From Mycolicibacterium poriferae (GTDB taxonomy: Bacteria; Actinomycetota; Actinomycetes; Mycobacteriales; Mycobacteriaceae), in NCBI RefSeq assembly GCF_010728325.1, contig NZ_AP022570.1, forward strand, positions 1,116,001 through 1,180,000: a stretch of 64,000 bases of DNA. Reading direction: 5' to 3'. Positions within the stretch are counted from its first letter, which is position 1, and each line of letters opens with the position of its first letter. A program made the translations under genes and the position numbers. This document shows positions 21,024 to 30,915 of this stretch, one piece after another. A model generated the notes under the pieces. That model did no database searches. It was not told where the DNA came from and worked only from the letters and a program-made list of their open reading frames with translations.

Positions 21024-21476
21024 ATGAACCAGCGAGACTCCTCGGGCCTGCCCCTGCGCGCCATCATCATGGTGCTGTTGTTCCTCGGTGTGGCATTCCT
21101 GCTCATCGCGTTGCAGACGATGGGAGGCGGGTCCGACGACGGGGACGATTCGTCGATCGCCGCCGTCACGACGACCACGACGACGTCGGCCCCGGCCGAA
21201 CCGGAGCGCCCTGAGGTGCGCGTGTTCAACATCGGCACCGTCGAGGGCGCGGCCGACGCGATGGCCACCCGGCTGCGTGACGCCGACTGGAACGTCACCG
21301 AGACCGGCAACCTGGAGCTGCCGGACACGACGGTCACCACCGTGTTCTTCGGGGACACCCCCGGTGAACAGCAGGCCGCCGAGGAGATCGGCAGACTGCT
21401 CGAGGCGCCCGTCGCGCCCCGGGTTCCCCAACTTCTCGAGCAACCACCGGGCGTTGTGGTGGCTGTCACCGGTTAG
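21024..21476 (+). CDS. Membrane-anchored LytR C-terminal domain protein (Rv0431-like)
   Basis: 150 residues. One transmembrane helix at about 12-33, then a Thr/Ser/Pro-rich stalk, then a LytR_C-like domain starting at [20 protein letters not shown], with the domain facing outward. Position before sodC matches the M. tuberculosis tuberculin-related peptide gene Rv0431 (from memory). In other proteins this domain follows LCP enzymes that attach polymers to peptidoglycan; here it stands alone, so it may be a partner or sensor. Confidence 0.87.
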   Translation: MNQRDSSGLPLRAIIMVLLFLGVAFLLIALQTMGGGSDDGDDSSIAAVTTTTTTSAPAEPERPEVRVFNIGTVEGAADAMATRLRDADWNVTETGNLELPDTTVTTVFFGDTPGEQQAAEEIGRLLEAPVAPRVPQLLEQPPGVVVAVTG

Positions 21477-21486
21477 GCTCTTGGGC

Positions 21487-22188
21487 ATGCTCAGGACCGT
21501 CGCCGCCGCCACCTTGTTCGCAGTGCCCGCGCTCGCGCTCAGTGCCTGCGCCCCGCCCGGGGAAGTGCCCTCGGACACCACGGGCACCACCCCCGCGATC
21601 TGGACGGGATCACCGTCACCGTCGGCGGGGCCCGGTGAGGAGCACGGTGGCGGCTCGGCGGCCGCAGCGGGGGAGATGCTGACCGCCGACCTGCAGTCAC
21701 CCGACGGCACCACGGTGGCCACCGCGGAGTTCGCGTTCTCCGACGGCTACGCGACGATCACCGTGCAGGCCAGCGAGGGCAGCGAGCTGGAGCCCGGCTT
21801 CCACGGTCTGCACGTCCACTCGGTCGGCCAGTGTGAGGCCCCCTCCACCCCGCCGACGGGCGGCGACCCCGGCGACTTCCTGTCGGCCGGCGGTCACCTG
21901 CAGGTGCCCGGGCACAGCAGCTACCCCGCCAGCGGTGACCTGCCGAACCTGTTCGTCAAGGAGGACGGCTCGGCCATGCTCGTGGTGGCCACCGACGCGT
22001 TCACGATGGAGGACCTGACCGGCAGCGAGGGGACCGCGCTGATGGTCCACGAGTCGCCCAGTAACTTCGGCAACATCCCGCCGGAGAAGTACACCCAGGT
22101 CAACGGAACCCCGGGCCCGGACCAGGACACGCTGGCGACCGGCGACGCCGGATCGCGGGTGGCCTGTGGCGTCATCACCGGGTCCTGA
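21487..22188 (+). CDS. sodC: Lipoprotein Cu-type superoxide dismutase
   Basis: 233 residues from ATG 21487. Signal peptide with lipobox LSAC. It dismutates superoxide outside the membrane. Copper ligands appear in GLHVHSVG, in SAGGHLQV and in ALMVHESP, and the catalytic Arg is in GSRVACGVI near the C terminus. In the zinc loop the usual third His before GDLPNL is absent ([10 protein letters not shown]), as reported for the copper-only M. tuberculosis enzyme. The 3' end overlaps the next gene by 23 bp. Confidence 0.95.
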   Translation: MLRTVAAATLFAVPALALSACAPPGEVPSDTTGTTPAIWTGSPSPSAGPGEEHGGGSAAAAGEMLTADLQSPDGTTVATAEFAFSDGYATITVQASEGSELEPGFHGLHVHSVGQCEAPSTPPTGGDPGDFLSAGGHLQVPGHSSYPASGDLPNLFVKEDGSAMLVVATDAFTMEDLTGSEGTALMVHESPSNFGNIPPEKYTQVNGTPGPDQDTLATGDAGSRVACGVITGS

Positions 22189-23311
22189 TCCCGGGGCCGG
22201 TGCCCGCATCGAGTTCGCCGGGTCGCCCCGGCCCACCCTCGGCGTCGAGTGGGAGTTCGCGCTCGTCGACCCCGAAACCCGCGACCTGAGCAACGAAGCA
22301 GCCTCGGTGATCGCCGAACTGGGCGAGAACCCGCGCGTGCACAAGGAGCTGCTGCGCAACACCGTCGAGGTCGTCACCGGCATCTGCGACAACACCGGGG
22401 AGGCGATGGCCGATCTGGCGTCGACTCTGCAGCCGGTCCGCCAGATCGTGCGCGAACGCGGCATGGAACTGTTCTGCGCCGGCACCCACCCGTTCGCGAA
22501 GTGGTCCGCGCAGAAGCTCACCGACGCCCCACGCTACGCCGAGCTGATCAAGCGCACCCAGTGGTGGGGCCGGCAGATGCTGATCTGGGGCGTGCACGTC
22601 CACGTCGGGGTGTCCTCGGAGCACAAGGTCATGCCGATCATCACCTCGATGCTCAACTACTATCCGCATCTGCTGGCGCTGTCGGCCTCCTCGCCGTACT
22701 GGGACGGTGAGGACACCGGGTACGCCAGCAACCGGGCGATGATGTTCCAGCAGCTGCCGACGGCCGGGCTGCCGTTCCAGTTCCAGAAGTGGAGCGAGTT
22801 CGAAGGGTTCGTCGCCGACCAGAAGAAGGCCGGCATCATCGACCACATGAACGAGATTCGCTGGGACATAAGGCCTTCCCCGCATCTCGGCACGATCGAG
22901 GTGCGGATCTTCGACGGGGTGTCCAATCTGCAGGAGCTCTCCGCGCTGGTGGCGTTGACGCACTGCCTGATCGTGGATCTGGACCGCCGGTTCGAGGCGG
23001 GGGAGACGCTTCCGGTGATGCCGCCCTGGCATGTCCAGGAGAACAAGTGGCGCGCCGCGCGTTACGGGCTGGACGCGATCATCATCCAGGACGCGGACAG
23101 CAACGAGAAGCTGGTGACCGAGGATCTCGACGCACTGCTCGAGCGGCTGTCCCCGGTGGCGCAGTCGTTGTCGTGCAGCGACGAACTGGCCCGGGTGGCC
23201 GACATCTACCGGGCCGGCGCCTCGTATCAGCGGCAGCGCCGGGTTGCCGAGGAACACGACGGTGATCTGCTGGCCGTGGTGGACGCGCTGATCGCCGAGT
23301 TGGTGATCTGA
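22166..23311 (+). CDS. YbdK-family carboxylate-amine ligase (GCS2-like)
   Basis: 381 residues from GTG 22166 inside the sodC end. The glutamate-cysteine ligase type 2 fold is recognisable from [13 protein letters not shown] at about residues 22-34, [30 protein letters not shown] and [19 protein letters not shown]. coli YbdK has weak gamma-glutamylcysteine ligase activity; mycobacteria use mycothiol, so the true role is open. Position after sodC matches Rv0433. Confidence 0.9.
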   Translation: MASSPGPDPGAGARIEFAGSPRPTLGVEWEFALVDPETRDLSNEAASVIAELGENPRVHKELLRNTVEVVTGICDNTGEAMADLASTLQPVRQIVRERGMELFCAGTHPFAKWSAQKLTDAPRYAELIKRTQWWGRQMLIWGVHVHVGVSSEHKVMPIITSMLNYYPHLLALSASSPYWDGEDTGYASNRAMMFQQLPTAGLPFQFQKWSEFEGFVADQKKAGIIDHMNEIRWDIRPSPHLGTIEVRIFDGVSNLQELSALVALTHCLIVDLDRRFEAGETLPVMPPWHVQENKWRAARYGLDAIIIQDADSNEKLVTEDLDALLERLSPVAQSLSCSDELARVADIYRAGASYQRQRRVAEEHDGDLLAVVDALIAELVI

Positions 23312-23313
23312 GC

Positions 23314-23946
23314 ATGCCGACGGTGCCGATGTTTCCGCTCGAGGTGGCCATGCTGCCGGGTGAAGAGCTGCCGCTGCGGATCTTCGAGCCCAGGTACGCC
23401 GCCTTGGTGCAGGCCTGCCTGGCCGCCGACGACCCGGCTTTCGGGGTGGTCCTCATCGCCGCCGGGCGCGAGGTCGGTGGGGGTGACAGCCGCAGTGACG
23501 TCGGCGCGCTGGCCCACATCACCGAGTACGCCGAGCTCGGACCCGGCCTCTACCAACTCAAATGCGTGATGGGCGAACGAATCCGGGTGGTGGAGTGGTT
23601 GCCCGACGATCCGTACCCGCGCGCGGTGGTGGAGACCTGGCCGGATCAGCCCGGCGCGGCCGTCGACGTGGAGGCCATCCGCGACATCGAGGACCGGATG
23701 GTCGCCCTGTTCGAGCGCATCGCCACGGCACGCGGGGCGCAGGTCAATGCGCGCGACATCGTGCACGGCGCCGACGAGTCGGGGCAGGCGGCAATGTGGT
23801 TGTACGCGTTGACCTCCCGGCTGCCGATGGGCCAGGCCGACAGGTACTCGGTGTTGGCCGCGCCGACCGCGGCCGAGCGGGTCGTGGCGTTGTCCGAGGC
23901 CGTCGACACCGTGACCGCGATGGTGGAGTTCCAGCTCTCGGAGTGA
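23314..23946 (+). CDS. LON substrate-binding domain protein (Rv0434-like)
   Basis: 210 residues made almost wholly of the N-terminal LON domain: MFPLEVAMLPGEELPLRIFEPRYAALV at the start, then FGVVLI and GVMGER-type strands and a helical C-terminal part. No AAA ATPase or protease domain follows, so it cannot itself be the Lon protease; it may act as an adaptor. It begins 2 bp after the YbdK-type gene. Confidence 0.9.
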   Translation: MPTVPMFPLEVAMLPGEELPLRIFEPRYAALVQACLAADDPAFGVVLIAAGREVGGGDSRSDVGALAHITEYAELGPGLYQLKCVMGERIRVVEWLPDDPYPRAVVETWPDQPGAAVDVEAIRDIEDRMVALFERIATARGAQVNARDIVHGADESGQAAMWLYALTSRLPMGQADRYSVLAAPTAAERVVALSEAVDTVTAMVEFQLSE

Positions 23947-23953
23947 GGGCGCG

Positions 23954-24748
23954 CTACAGCAGCGCGGCTTCGATGAACGTCCGGCGCGGCAACACATCCT
24001 CGACGCCGTCGGGTGTGCACCGGGCGTAGCGGTTTAGCAGGCTCGTCGAGGTGACAGTGCTGACCTCCCAGCCGCGTTCGGCCAGCCAACGCCCGGCCCC
24101 GGCACTCTCGTCGTCGGGCACTTCGACGGCCAGTCTGCTGCACGGCCGGCTCAGGGCAACGGCCTGGCGCAGCACGTCGGCGCGATCCCCGGCCGACCAG
24201 CCGGGCAGTATCCCCTCCAGCGACCAGGCAACCGGTTCGGACCGGTCGAAGCCGGCGCTCGACAGAGCGGCCGAGAAATCGGCGCGAACGTCGGCGGGTA
24301 CCGGGACATGCCGGGGCACCGCACGTTCGGCGCGGCGGTCGCGCAACGCCGCGATCTTGAACTCCAGCACCGCAAGCCGGTCGACCTCGTAGAGCGTGCT
24401 GCTCGACAACCACGGCAGCCGCCACGCCCGGGTGTCCAGCCCGGCAGCCAGGATCACGGCCTGGTCGACGCCGTGCGCTCCCGCGGTGACGAAGTGCTGG
24501 TCGAACCACCGGGTGCGGCAGGCGACGTAGGCCTCGAGGGCGGCCGGCGGGATGTCGTCGACGAGGCGATCAGCCGTCCACCCGTGTACGGCCGCGGCCG
24601 CCAGCAGATCTTTCGCGTACGGGTCGGTGAACAGCGGGCAGGCCGAGCGGTCCTCGTCGGCGCGCAGAGTGGCCGCCGAGAGCATGGCGGGGTGCACCGC
24701 GGCACCGTCGAGGCTGTCGGCGCATCCGCTTTCCACTGGGCTGACCAT
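23954..24748 (-). CDS. SAM-dependent methyltransferase of the mycobacterial LCM-like family
   Basis: 264 residues from ATG 24748; a TTG 33 bp earlier is possible. Contains the family hallmark VILAAGLDTRAWRL (SAM binding) at about residue 100 and the downstream LYEVDR acidic strand of Ppm1/LCM-type methyltransferases (TIGR00027 group), which are numerous in mycobacteria. The acceptor is unknown. It follows mnhG by 37 bp on the same strand, so it may be at the tail of the Mrp operon transcript. Confidence 0.82.
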   Translation of the reverse strand: MVSPVESGCADSLDGAAVHPAMLSAATLRADEDRSACPLFTDPYAKDLLAAAAVHGWTADRLVDDIPPAALEAYVACRTRWFDQHFVTAGAHGVDQAVILAAGLDTRAWRLPWLSSSTLYEVDRLAVLEFKIAALRDRRAERAVPRHVPVPADVRADFSAALSSAGFDRSEPVAWSLEGILPGWSAGDRADVLRQAVALSRPCSRLAVEVPDDESAGAGRWLAERGWEVSTVTSTSLLNRYARCTPDGVEDVLPRRTFIEAALL

Positions 24749-24785
24749 GGCGGCAAGGTTCCCGTTTTCCGCCGCGCTCAAGCGG

Positions 24786-25124
24786 TCAGCCTTCGGGGCG
24801 TTGGTCGCCCAGTTCGTCGATCGCCATCAGGTCCTTGCGGTAGGTGCCTTCCCGGTACACCACCTGGCTGACGCGCATGGCGATCACCGGTGCCGTGATC
24901 GCGGTGAACAGTCCCGCGAGGACGAGTACGCCGACGTCGACGCTGTCGCGTAACCGCAGCGACGCACCGGCCAGCACCAGCAGCAGACCCAGGACCTGCG
25001 GCTTGGACGCCGCGTGCATACGGGACAACGAGTCCGGGAAGCGCACCACGCCGATGGCCGCGGTCAGCGCCAACACCGACCCGGCCAAGACGAGGAGTGC
25101 GCCGATCAGGTCCAGGATGTTCAC
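24786..25124 (-). CDS. mnhG: Mrp Na+/H+ antiporter subunit G
   Basis: 112 residues from a GTG overlapping the mnhF stop by 4 bp. Three transmembrane segments and the MnhG/PhaG core IGVVRFPDSLSRMHAASKPQVLG are visible. The MnhG subunit is a small membrane component of the multi-subunit monovalent cation/proton antiporter; the last 30 residues are a charged cytoplasmic tail. Last gene of the six-gene cluster. Confidence 0.93.
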   Translation of the reverse strand: MNILDLIGALLVLAGSVLALTAAIGVVRFPDSLSRMHAASKPQVLGLLLVLAGASLRLRDSVDVGVLVLAGLFTAITAPVIAMRVSQVVYREGTYRKDLMAIDELGDQRPEG

Positions 25125-25396
25125 GGCTGGGGGTCCCCCTCCTTGTCGGGCACCCGGAACCGCGCCACGCTGACCGACCCGACGAAGCTCATCAACGACA
25201 GGGCGACGATGCCGTACTTGACGGTGGAGTCCAGGCTGAAGGCTGCCCAGGTCGCCAGGCCGCACATCACCACCGCGATCAGGGTGTCGCTGGCCACCAA
25301 CCGGTCCATGGTGTTCGGCCCGGCCAGCACCCGGTACATCGTGATCGAGGCAGCGGTGATCAGCAGTACCGCGCTGATCGTCCAGATGACGGTCAC
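25121..25396 (-). CDS. mnhF: Mrp Na+/H+ antiporter subunit F
   Basis: 91 residues from GTG 25396 (the frame is open further, but this start overlaps the mnhE stop by 4 bp like all neighbours). Three hydrophobic helices and the family sequence YRVLAGPNTMDRLVASDTL identify MnhF/MrpF. Part of the membrane antiporter complex. Confidence 0.93.
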   Translation of the reverse strand: MTVIWTISAVLLITAASITMYRVLAGPNTMDRLVASDTLIAVVMCGLATWAAFSLDSTVKYGIVALSLMSFVGSVSVARFRVPDKEGDPQP

Positions 25397-25929
25397 TGGG
25401 TTGCCTCCTCGTCGGCCGGCCGCCACTCGTGCTCGCGTTCGAAGGCGGCGATGACCAACTGCTCCAGATGGGCGAGCTGGGCGAAGAAGCCCTCGATGGC
25501 GCGTTCGGGGCGGACGTCGAGGACGTGGACGTAGAGGATGCGGCGGGCCTGGTCGATGTCGACGACCATGGTGCCGGGGATCAGCGTCAGGATCGACGCG
25601 ATCAGCGACAGCGTCAGGTCGGACTTCACCGACAGCGGCGCCCGCACGATCGCACTCTGCGGCGGCGGGCCGGGTTTCACGGTGAGCCAGGCGATCTGGA
25701 GGCTGGCTTTCGCCAGGTCGACCATGACGCGGCCCTGCAGGCGCAGCAGCGACAGCGGATGCAGCCGGCCCTGCACCGGCACCACCGGAAGGGGCAGCAG
25801 CAGCGTGATCAGCAGCGCGACCGCGAGCCCGCCGAGGATGTTGGCCGGCGAGAGGGTGCCCCACAGCAGCACCCACACCGCTGTCAGCCAGCAGACCAGG
25901 CTGATGCGCAGACCGTACTTGCGGTTCAC
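25393..25929 (-). CDS. mnhE: Mrp Na+/H+ antiporter subunit E
   Basis: 178 residues from GTG 25929, overlapping the mnhD stop by 4 bp. The N-terminal pair of helices (LVCWLTAVWVLLWG, GGLAVALLITLLLPLP) and the conserved segment SILTLIPGTMVVDID match MnhE/MrpE. The C-terminal ~55 residues are a soluble domain. Needed for full activity of the antiporter in other bacteria. Confidence 0.93.
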   Translation of the reverse strand: MNRKYGLRISLVCWLTAVWVLLWGTLSPANILGGLAVALLITLLLPLPVVPVQGRLHPLSLLRLQGRVMVDLAKASLQIAWLTVKPGPPPQSAIVRAPLSVKSDLTLSLIASILTLIPGTMVVDIDQARRILYVHVLDVRPERAIEGFFAQLAHLEQLVIAAFEREHEWRPADEEATQ

Positions 25930-27527
25930 GACGGTTCTCCGAGCACGGCGCCGACGTAGGCCGGCCGGTCGAGCAACTGATCGGCCGCGCGCTCGCTGTA
26001 GGCGAAGATCGGCCCGGCGGCCACCGTGAGCGCCAGGCCCACCCCGATCAGCGCCACGGTCGGTGCCACCATCCCGGCCGGCATCCTGCCCACGTCGGCG
26101 CGCGCGTTGAACTCGACGTCCCCGCCGCCGTCGGCGATCAGCGCGGTGGGTGCGGCCATCGCCAGCTGCCCCTCCGGGGCCTCCTCGCGCGGCCGCCAGA
26201 ACGCCTTGGCGTACACCCGGGCCATCACGTACAGCGTGAGCAGGCTGGTCACCACGCCGCCGCCGACCAGCATCCAGGCCAGCACCGCGCCGTCCGCGGC
26301 GCCCGCCTCCAACAGCGCCACCTTGCCGATGAAGCCCGAGAACGGCGGGATGCCACCGAGATTCAGCGCCGGGACGAGGTACAGGATCGCCAACAGCGGG
26401 CTGGCGGCCGCCAGCCCGCCGAGGCGCCTCAGCGTCGCCGAGCCGCCCTGCCGTTCGATCAGACCGACCACGAGGAACAGCGTGGTCTGCACGATGATGT
26501 GATGCGCGGCGTAGAAGATCGCGCCGGACAGGGCCAGCCTGGTGGCCAGCGCCACCCCGAAGATCATGTAGCCGATGTGGCTGACCAGCGTGAACGACAG
26601 CAACCGCTTGATGTCGTTCTGGGCGATGGCGCCGAAGATGCCCAGCAGCATGGTGGCCAGCGCGGCCACCAGCAGCACCGGGTTGAGCCCGACATCGGGG
26701 AACAGCAGCGTGTGAGCGCGGATGATCGCGTACACACCCACCTTGGTGAGCAGGCCGGCGAACACAGCGGTCACCGGCGCAGGTGCGGTCGGATAGGAGT
26801 CGGGCAACCACGCGTACAGCGGGAACACCGCGGCCTTGATGCCGAACGCGACCATCAACACGGCGAACAACGCGCTGCGGGTGCCCGGGCTGACGTCGTC
26901 GAGGCGGATCGCGAGCTCGGCCATGTTGACCGTGCCGGCCGCCGCGTAGACCAGCGCCACGCCGGTCAGGAAGATCATCGACGACACCATCGAGACCATG
27001 ACGTAGACGACCCCGGCCCGGATCCGTGCGGCGTTGCCGCCGACGGTGAGCAGCACGAAGCTGGCCGCCAGCAGCACCTCGAAGCCGACGAACAGGTTGA
27101 ACAGGTCACCGGCGAGGAACGCGATGGACACACCGGCCGCCAGCGCCAGGTAGGTCGGCGCGAAGATCGAGACCGGCTGGCGGTCGTCGCCGTCACGCAT
27201 GCCCTGCCCGATCGCGAACAGGAGCACCGTCAACAGCACGATCGACGACACCACCAGCATCAGCGCCGAGAGCCGGTCGACGACCATAGAGATGCCCAGC
27301 GGGCCCAGTCCGTCGTCCGTGGGCCCCCAGCCGCCGACCTGGACCACGAGGGTGTCGCCGCGGTCGGCGAGGTAGAGCAGCGTGACCGACACGGCCAGCA
27401 CCGCCGACAGCGCGATCAGCGAGATCAGCCGCTGCACCCGCGGCCTGCGGCCGGCGATCAGCGTGGCGGCCGCGCCCAGCATCGGGATGAGCACCGGCAG
27501 CGGAATGAGGATCGCTGCGGCGCTCAC
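25926..27527 (-). CDS. mnhD: Mrp Na+/H+ antiporter subunit D (complex I NuoN/M-like)
   Basis: 533 residues, about 14 transmembrane helices, related to the proton-pumping subunits of complex I. Diagnostic core: FALMVAFGIKAAVFPLYAWLP-type region with the essential Lys, preceded by FNLFVGFEVLLAASF with the conserved Glu, and LLSFTLVSHIGYM. The segment of about 20 residues before the stop is variable. Overlaps mnhC and mnhE by 4 bp each. Confidence 0.95.
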   Translation of the reverse strand: MSAAAILIPLPVLIPMLGAAATLIAGRRPRVQRLISLIALSAVLAVSVTLLYLADRGDTLVVQVGGWGPTDDGLGPLGISMVVDRLSALMLVVSSIVLLTVLLFAIGQGMRDGDDRQPVSIFAPTYLALAAGVSIAFLAGDLFNLFVGFEVLLAASFVLLTVGGNAARIRAGVVYVMVSMVSSMIFLTGVALVYAAAGTVNMAELAIRLDDVSPGTRSALFAVLMVAFGIKAAVFPLYAWLPDSYPTAPAPVTAVFAGLLTKVGVYAIIRAHTLLFPDVGLNPVLLVAALATMLLGIFGAIAQNDIKRLLSFTLVSHIGYMIFGVALATRLALSGAIFYAAHHIIVQTTLFLVVGLIERQGGSATLRRLGGLAAASPLLAILYLVPALNLGGIPPFSGFIGKVALLEAGAADGAVLAWMLVGGGVVTSLLTLYVMARVYAKAFWRPREEAPEGQLAMAAPTALIADGGGDVEFNARADVGRMPAGMVAPTVALIGVGLALTVAAGPIFAYSERAADQLLDRPAYVGAVLGEPS

Positions 27528-27982
27528 GTCTCGTGCTCCTCGTCGTAGAGCTCGTCGAGATCGGCGCGCTCACCCGGGGAGCGGGCGGGGCGCTCGGTCA
27601 CGACGTCGCGGTGGTCGTCCTCGCTGCGTTCGGCCACCGCGACGTCCTCGGGGTCGCGGCCGATCTCCTCGGCGGTGGTCAGTTGGTAGGAGCGGTAGGC
27701 CAGTGCCAGCATGAACGCCGCCACGCCCATGGTGATGACGATCGCGGTGAGGATCATCGCCTGCGCGAGCGGATCAGCGGTGATCTCGCGGCCCAGCACG
27801 GTTCGTCCCCGCACCGGCGGGTTGCCGGACGGGCCGGCGGTGATCAGCAGCAGCAGGTTGACGGCGTTGCTGATCAGCAGCACCCCCAACAGCATTCGGG
27901 TCAGGCTGCGGTCGAGGACCAGGTACACGCCGCAACTGAGCATCGCGCCGATGGCGACGAGTCCTACCAGTGACGGGCTCAT
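27524..27982 (-). CDS. mnhC: Mrp Na+/H+ antiporter subunit C (NuoK-like)
   Basis: 152 residues. Three helices with GVYLVLDRSLTRMLLGVLLISNAVNLLLL, the NuoK/MnhC hallmark, then DPLAQAMILTAIVI. The C-terminal ~45 residues are an acidic cytoplasmic extension (EIGRDPEDVAVAERSEDDH) longer than in the typical ~115-residue subunit. Overlaps its neighbours by 4 bp. Confidence 0.94.
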   Translation of the reverse strand: MSPSLVGLVAIGAMLSCGVYLVLDRSLTRMLLGVLLISNAVNLLLLITAGPSGNPPVRGRTVLGREITADPLAQAMILTAIVITMGVAAFMLALAYRSYQLTTAEEIGRDPEDVAVAERSEDDHRDVVTERPARSPGERADLDELYDEEHET

Positions 27983-30840
27983 GCGGTCTCCGCCTGCGCG
28001 ACCGGTCGCTGCCTGCCGAGGTCGTCGTCGAGCCGCGCGCCGAGGCTGCGCAGGATGTCGAGAACCAGGCCGACCACGATCAAATACACTCCCGCGTCGA
28101 AGAACAACGAAGTCACCAGCTTCACGTCACCCAGCACCGGCAGCGTCGCCTCGAGGGTCGCCGACGACAGCACCGGCGCGCCCAGGAACAGCGAGACGAC
28201 GGCGGTGCCCGCGGCCAGGGTCAGCCCGGCGCCCAGCACCTTTCCGGCGTCCAGCGGCAGCGTCTCGCCCAGCTCGTAGCGACCGCCGGCCAGATAGCGC
28301 AGCGACAACGCCAATCCGGCGGTCAGCCCGCCGGCGAAGCCGCCGCCCGGGGTGTTGTGGCCGGTGAAGAAGAAGTACAGCGACAGCGCCATGATCAACG
28401 GGAACACCATCCGGGTGGCGACCTCGAGAACCAGCGACCGTTCCGCCGGATCGCGGAAGACGTTGCCGCGCAGCAGGATGACCGGCGAGGGACGTGGGGC
28501 GTGCTCGGTTCTGCGATCACCCGGCACCCGGGGTGCGGCGCCGAACCGGCGGTGCCGGAACACCATCGAGGCCACGCCGGTCGCGGCGATCAGCAGCACG
28601 CACACCTCGCCGAGGGTGTCCCAGGCGCGGATGTCGACCAGGATGACGTTCACCGCGTTCGAGCCGTTTCCGCGGTAGTAGGCCGCATCGGGCAGCAGCG
28701 TGGCGACCGAGACGGCGTCGCGGGCAGCCATGGCGAACGCCGCGACCGTCGTCACCGTCGCACCCACCGCCACCGACAACGCCGCCCGCGGCAGCCACAG
28801 TCGCTTGACCGTCGCGGCGCTGGTCTCGGCGGGCAGTGTCCGCAGCACCAGCACGAACACCACCAGCAGGACGGTCTCGACCAGGAACTGCGTCAGCGCC
28901 AGATCCGGGGCGCCGTGCAGCGCGAACACCACACCTGTGCCGTAGCCGGTCAGGCTGATCAGCAGCACCACGGCCAACCGGTTGCGAGTGACGGTCGCGC
29001 CCAGCGCCGCGGCGATGATCAGCACGCCGATCACCGCCTGCAGGGGCGAATCCCAGGGGCGGAGCTCGACGCGGTCGCGTGCCCCCCACGCCAGCATCGC
29101 CAGCGGCAGCAGCACCAGCGTCGCCATGACGGTGGCCTGGATCGCCGGGATCGAGCCGCGTTGCGTCACCCTGGTGGCTCGCAGCGAGAGGCGGTCGGCG
29201 GCACGCACCACCGCGTCGTAGCGTTCGTCGGCGTCGCCGAGTGACAGCCAGCGGCTGCGCAGCCGCGGTAGCCGGCGGCGTCCGAAGAACGCCGCCGTGC
29301 CGACGCCGATCACCACCGCCGACAGCACCACCGGCAGACCGAAGCCGTGCCAGAGCGCCAGGTAGTAGTCGACGCCGCCGGGCAGGGTGCGGGCGTAGGA
29401 GCTCAGGGCGCTGTCGACGGGAGACGGGAACACCCCGAACAGCAGGCCGGCGGTGGCCAGCACGGCCGGCGACGCCAGGAACACCAGCGAGGGCTTGTGC
29501 ATCCGGGCCACCAACGGTGACGGCTCGGGTTGGCCCTTGCGGGCGAAGCCCCCCCACACCACACGCAGGCTGTACATGAACGTGAACGTCGACCCGAGCA
29601 CGATCGCGGCGAGCACGAACGGCGCGCTGGCGCCGAGTTCGGGGCTGTGCAACAGCGTCTCGAAGGCGGCTTCCTTGGCGACGAAGCCGAAGAACGGTGG
29701 CAACCCGGCCATGCTGGCGGCTGCCGCGGCCGCGATGACCAGCAGCACCGGGCTTCGGGAACCCAGCCACGCGAGCTCCCGGATGTCCCGCGTCCCGGTG
29801 GCGTGGTCGATGACACCGACCACCATGAACAGCGTCGCCTTGAACATCGCGTGGGCGCACAACAGCGCCAGCCCGGCCAGCATCACGTTGCCGCCGCCGG
29901 TGCCGACCAGCACGGTGATCATCCCGAGCTGGCTGACGGTGCCGTACGCCAGAACGAGCTTCAGGTCGTATTCGCGCAGCGCCCGCCACCCGGCGATGAT
30001 CAGCGTCAGCGAACCGAGGACCACGACCGTCGGCCGCCACGGTGGCGCGTCGGCGAATCCGGGGGTCAGCCGGGCCACCAGGTACACACCGGCCTTGACC
30101 ATCGCCGCGGCGTGGAGGTAGGCGCTGACCGGGGTGGGGGCCGCCATGGCGCCGGGCAGCCAGAAGTGCAGCGGCACCAGCGCCGACTTGCTGATCGCGC
30201 CGATCAGCACCAGCGCGAGCGCGACGTTGACCGCGACGCCGGTGGGCGGTGCAGCCACCAGTTCGGACAGCAGGTAGGTGCCGGACGCGGTGCCCAGCAC
30301 GATGATGCCGACCAGCATGGCCAGCCCACCGGCGGTGGTGACCAGCAGCGCCTGCATGGCGGCGCGGCGGCTGGTTGCGCGCTCGGCGTAGTGGCCCACC
30401 AGCAGGAACGACAACACCGTCGTCAGCTCCCAGAACACGTAGAGCAGCAGCATGTTGTCGGCGGTGACGAGACCGAACATCGCGCCCGCGAAGGCCACCA
30501 ATTGGGCGGCGAAACTGGGCAGCCGGTCCTCCCGGCGGCCGTCGTGGTGGTGGAAGTACTCGGTGCAGTACAGCAACACCAGCGCGCCGACGCCCAGCAC
30601 GATCACGCTCATCACCGCGGCGAGCGGGTCGAACCGCAACACGATGTCCATCGACAGTCCGGGCACCCACGGCACGTCGACGCGGGCCTGATACCCGTCG
30701 GTGGGCCAGTTCGTCGCGACCCACGTCAGCGAGCCGGCCGGGACGAGCGCGAGCACGGGAAACGCCCGTCGGTCCCAGCGGCGCACGAGCGCCGGTGCCA
30801 CCACGGCGGCAGCCGCGTGGGCGAGCAGTATCGCGAGCAT
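27979..30840 (-). CDS. mnhA: Mrp Na+/H+ antiporter fused subunits A and B
   Basis: 953 residues. The first ~500 residues are the NuoL-like antiporter module (YCTEYFHHHD, FWELTTVLSFLLVGHY, KSALVPLHFWLPGAMAAPTP). The MrpA C-terminal module and then an MnhB domain follow, the latter recognised by FTGHNTPGGGFAGGL near residue 830. No separate mnhB exists, so subunits A and B are one chain, as in several actinobacteria. First gene of the cluster; it begins 75 bp downstream of the TrkA-like gene on the same strand. Confidence 0.95.
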   Translation of the reverse strand: MLAILLAHAAAAVVAPALVRRWDRRAFPVLALVPAGSLTWVATNWPTDGYQARVDVPWVPGLSMDIVLRFDPLAAVMSVIVLGVGALVLLYCTEYFHHHDGRREDRLPSFAAQLVAFAGAMFGLVTADNMLLLYVFWELTTVLSFLLVGHYAERATSRRAAMQALLVTTAGGLAMLVGIIVLGTASGTYLLSELVAAPPTGVAVNVALALVLIGAISKSALVPLHFWLPGAMAAPTPVSAYLHAAAMVKAGVYLVARLTPGFADAPPWRPTVVVLGSLTLIIAGWRALREYDLKLVLAYGTVSQLGMITVLVGTGGGNVMLAGLALLCAHAMFKATLFMVVGVIDHATGTRDIRELAWLGSRSPVLLVIAAAAAASMAGLPPFFGFVAKEAAFETLLHSPELGASAPFVLAAIVLGSTFTFMYSLRVVWGGFARKGQPEPSPLVARMHKPSLVFLASPAVLATAGLLFGVFPSPVDSALSSYARTLPGGVDYYLALWHGFGLPVVLSAVVIGVGTAAFFGRRRLPRLRSRWLSLGDADERYDAVVRAADRLSLRATRVTQRGSIPAIQATVMATLVLLPLAMLAWGARDRVELRPWDSPLQAVIGVLIIAAALGATVTRNRLAVVLLISLTGYGTGVVFALHGAPDLALTQFLVETVLLVVFVLVLRTLPAETSAATVKRLWLPRAALSVAVGATVTTVAAFAMAARDAVSVATLLPDAAYYRGNGSNAVNVILVDIRAWDTLGEVCVLLIAATGVASMVFRHRRFGAAPRVPGDRRTEHAPRPSPVILLRGNVFRDPAERSLVLEVATRMVFPLIMALSLYFFFTGHNTPGGGFAGGLTAGLALSLRYLAGGRYELGETLPLDAGKVLGAGLTLAAGTAVVSLFLGAPVLSSATLEATLPVLGDVKLVTSLFFDAGVYLIVVGLVLDILRSLGARLDDDLGRQRPVAQAETA

Positions 30841-30915
30841 GGACTCCGGGGATTCGGGGGCGGGGACCGGTGAACTGGTGCGATCAGTCTACGTGAGCAC
30901 CTGTTTCGCCCTTTG

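Noticed and set aside
28517..30840. Long open frames overlapping mnhA in other frames (minus strand 28517-30724 and plus strand 29530-30873)
   Set aside because: Arg/Gly/Ala- or Gln/His-rich shadows without recognisable motifs; mnhA has clear Mrp signatures along its whole length.
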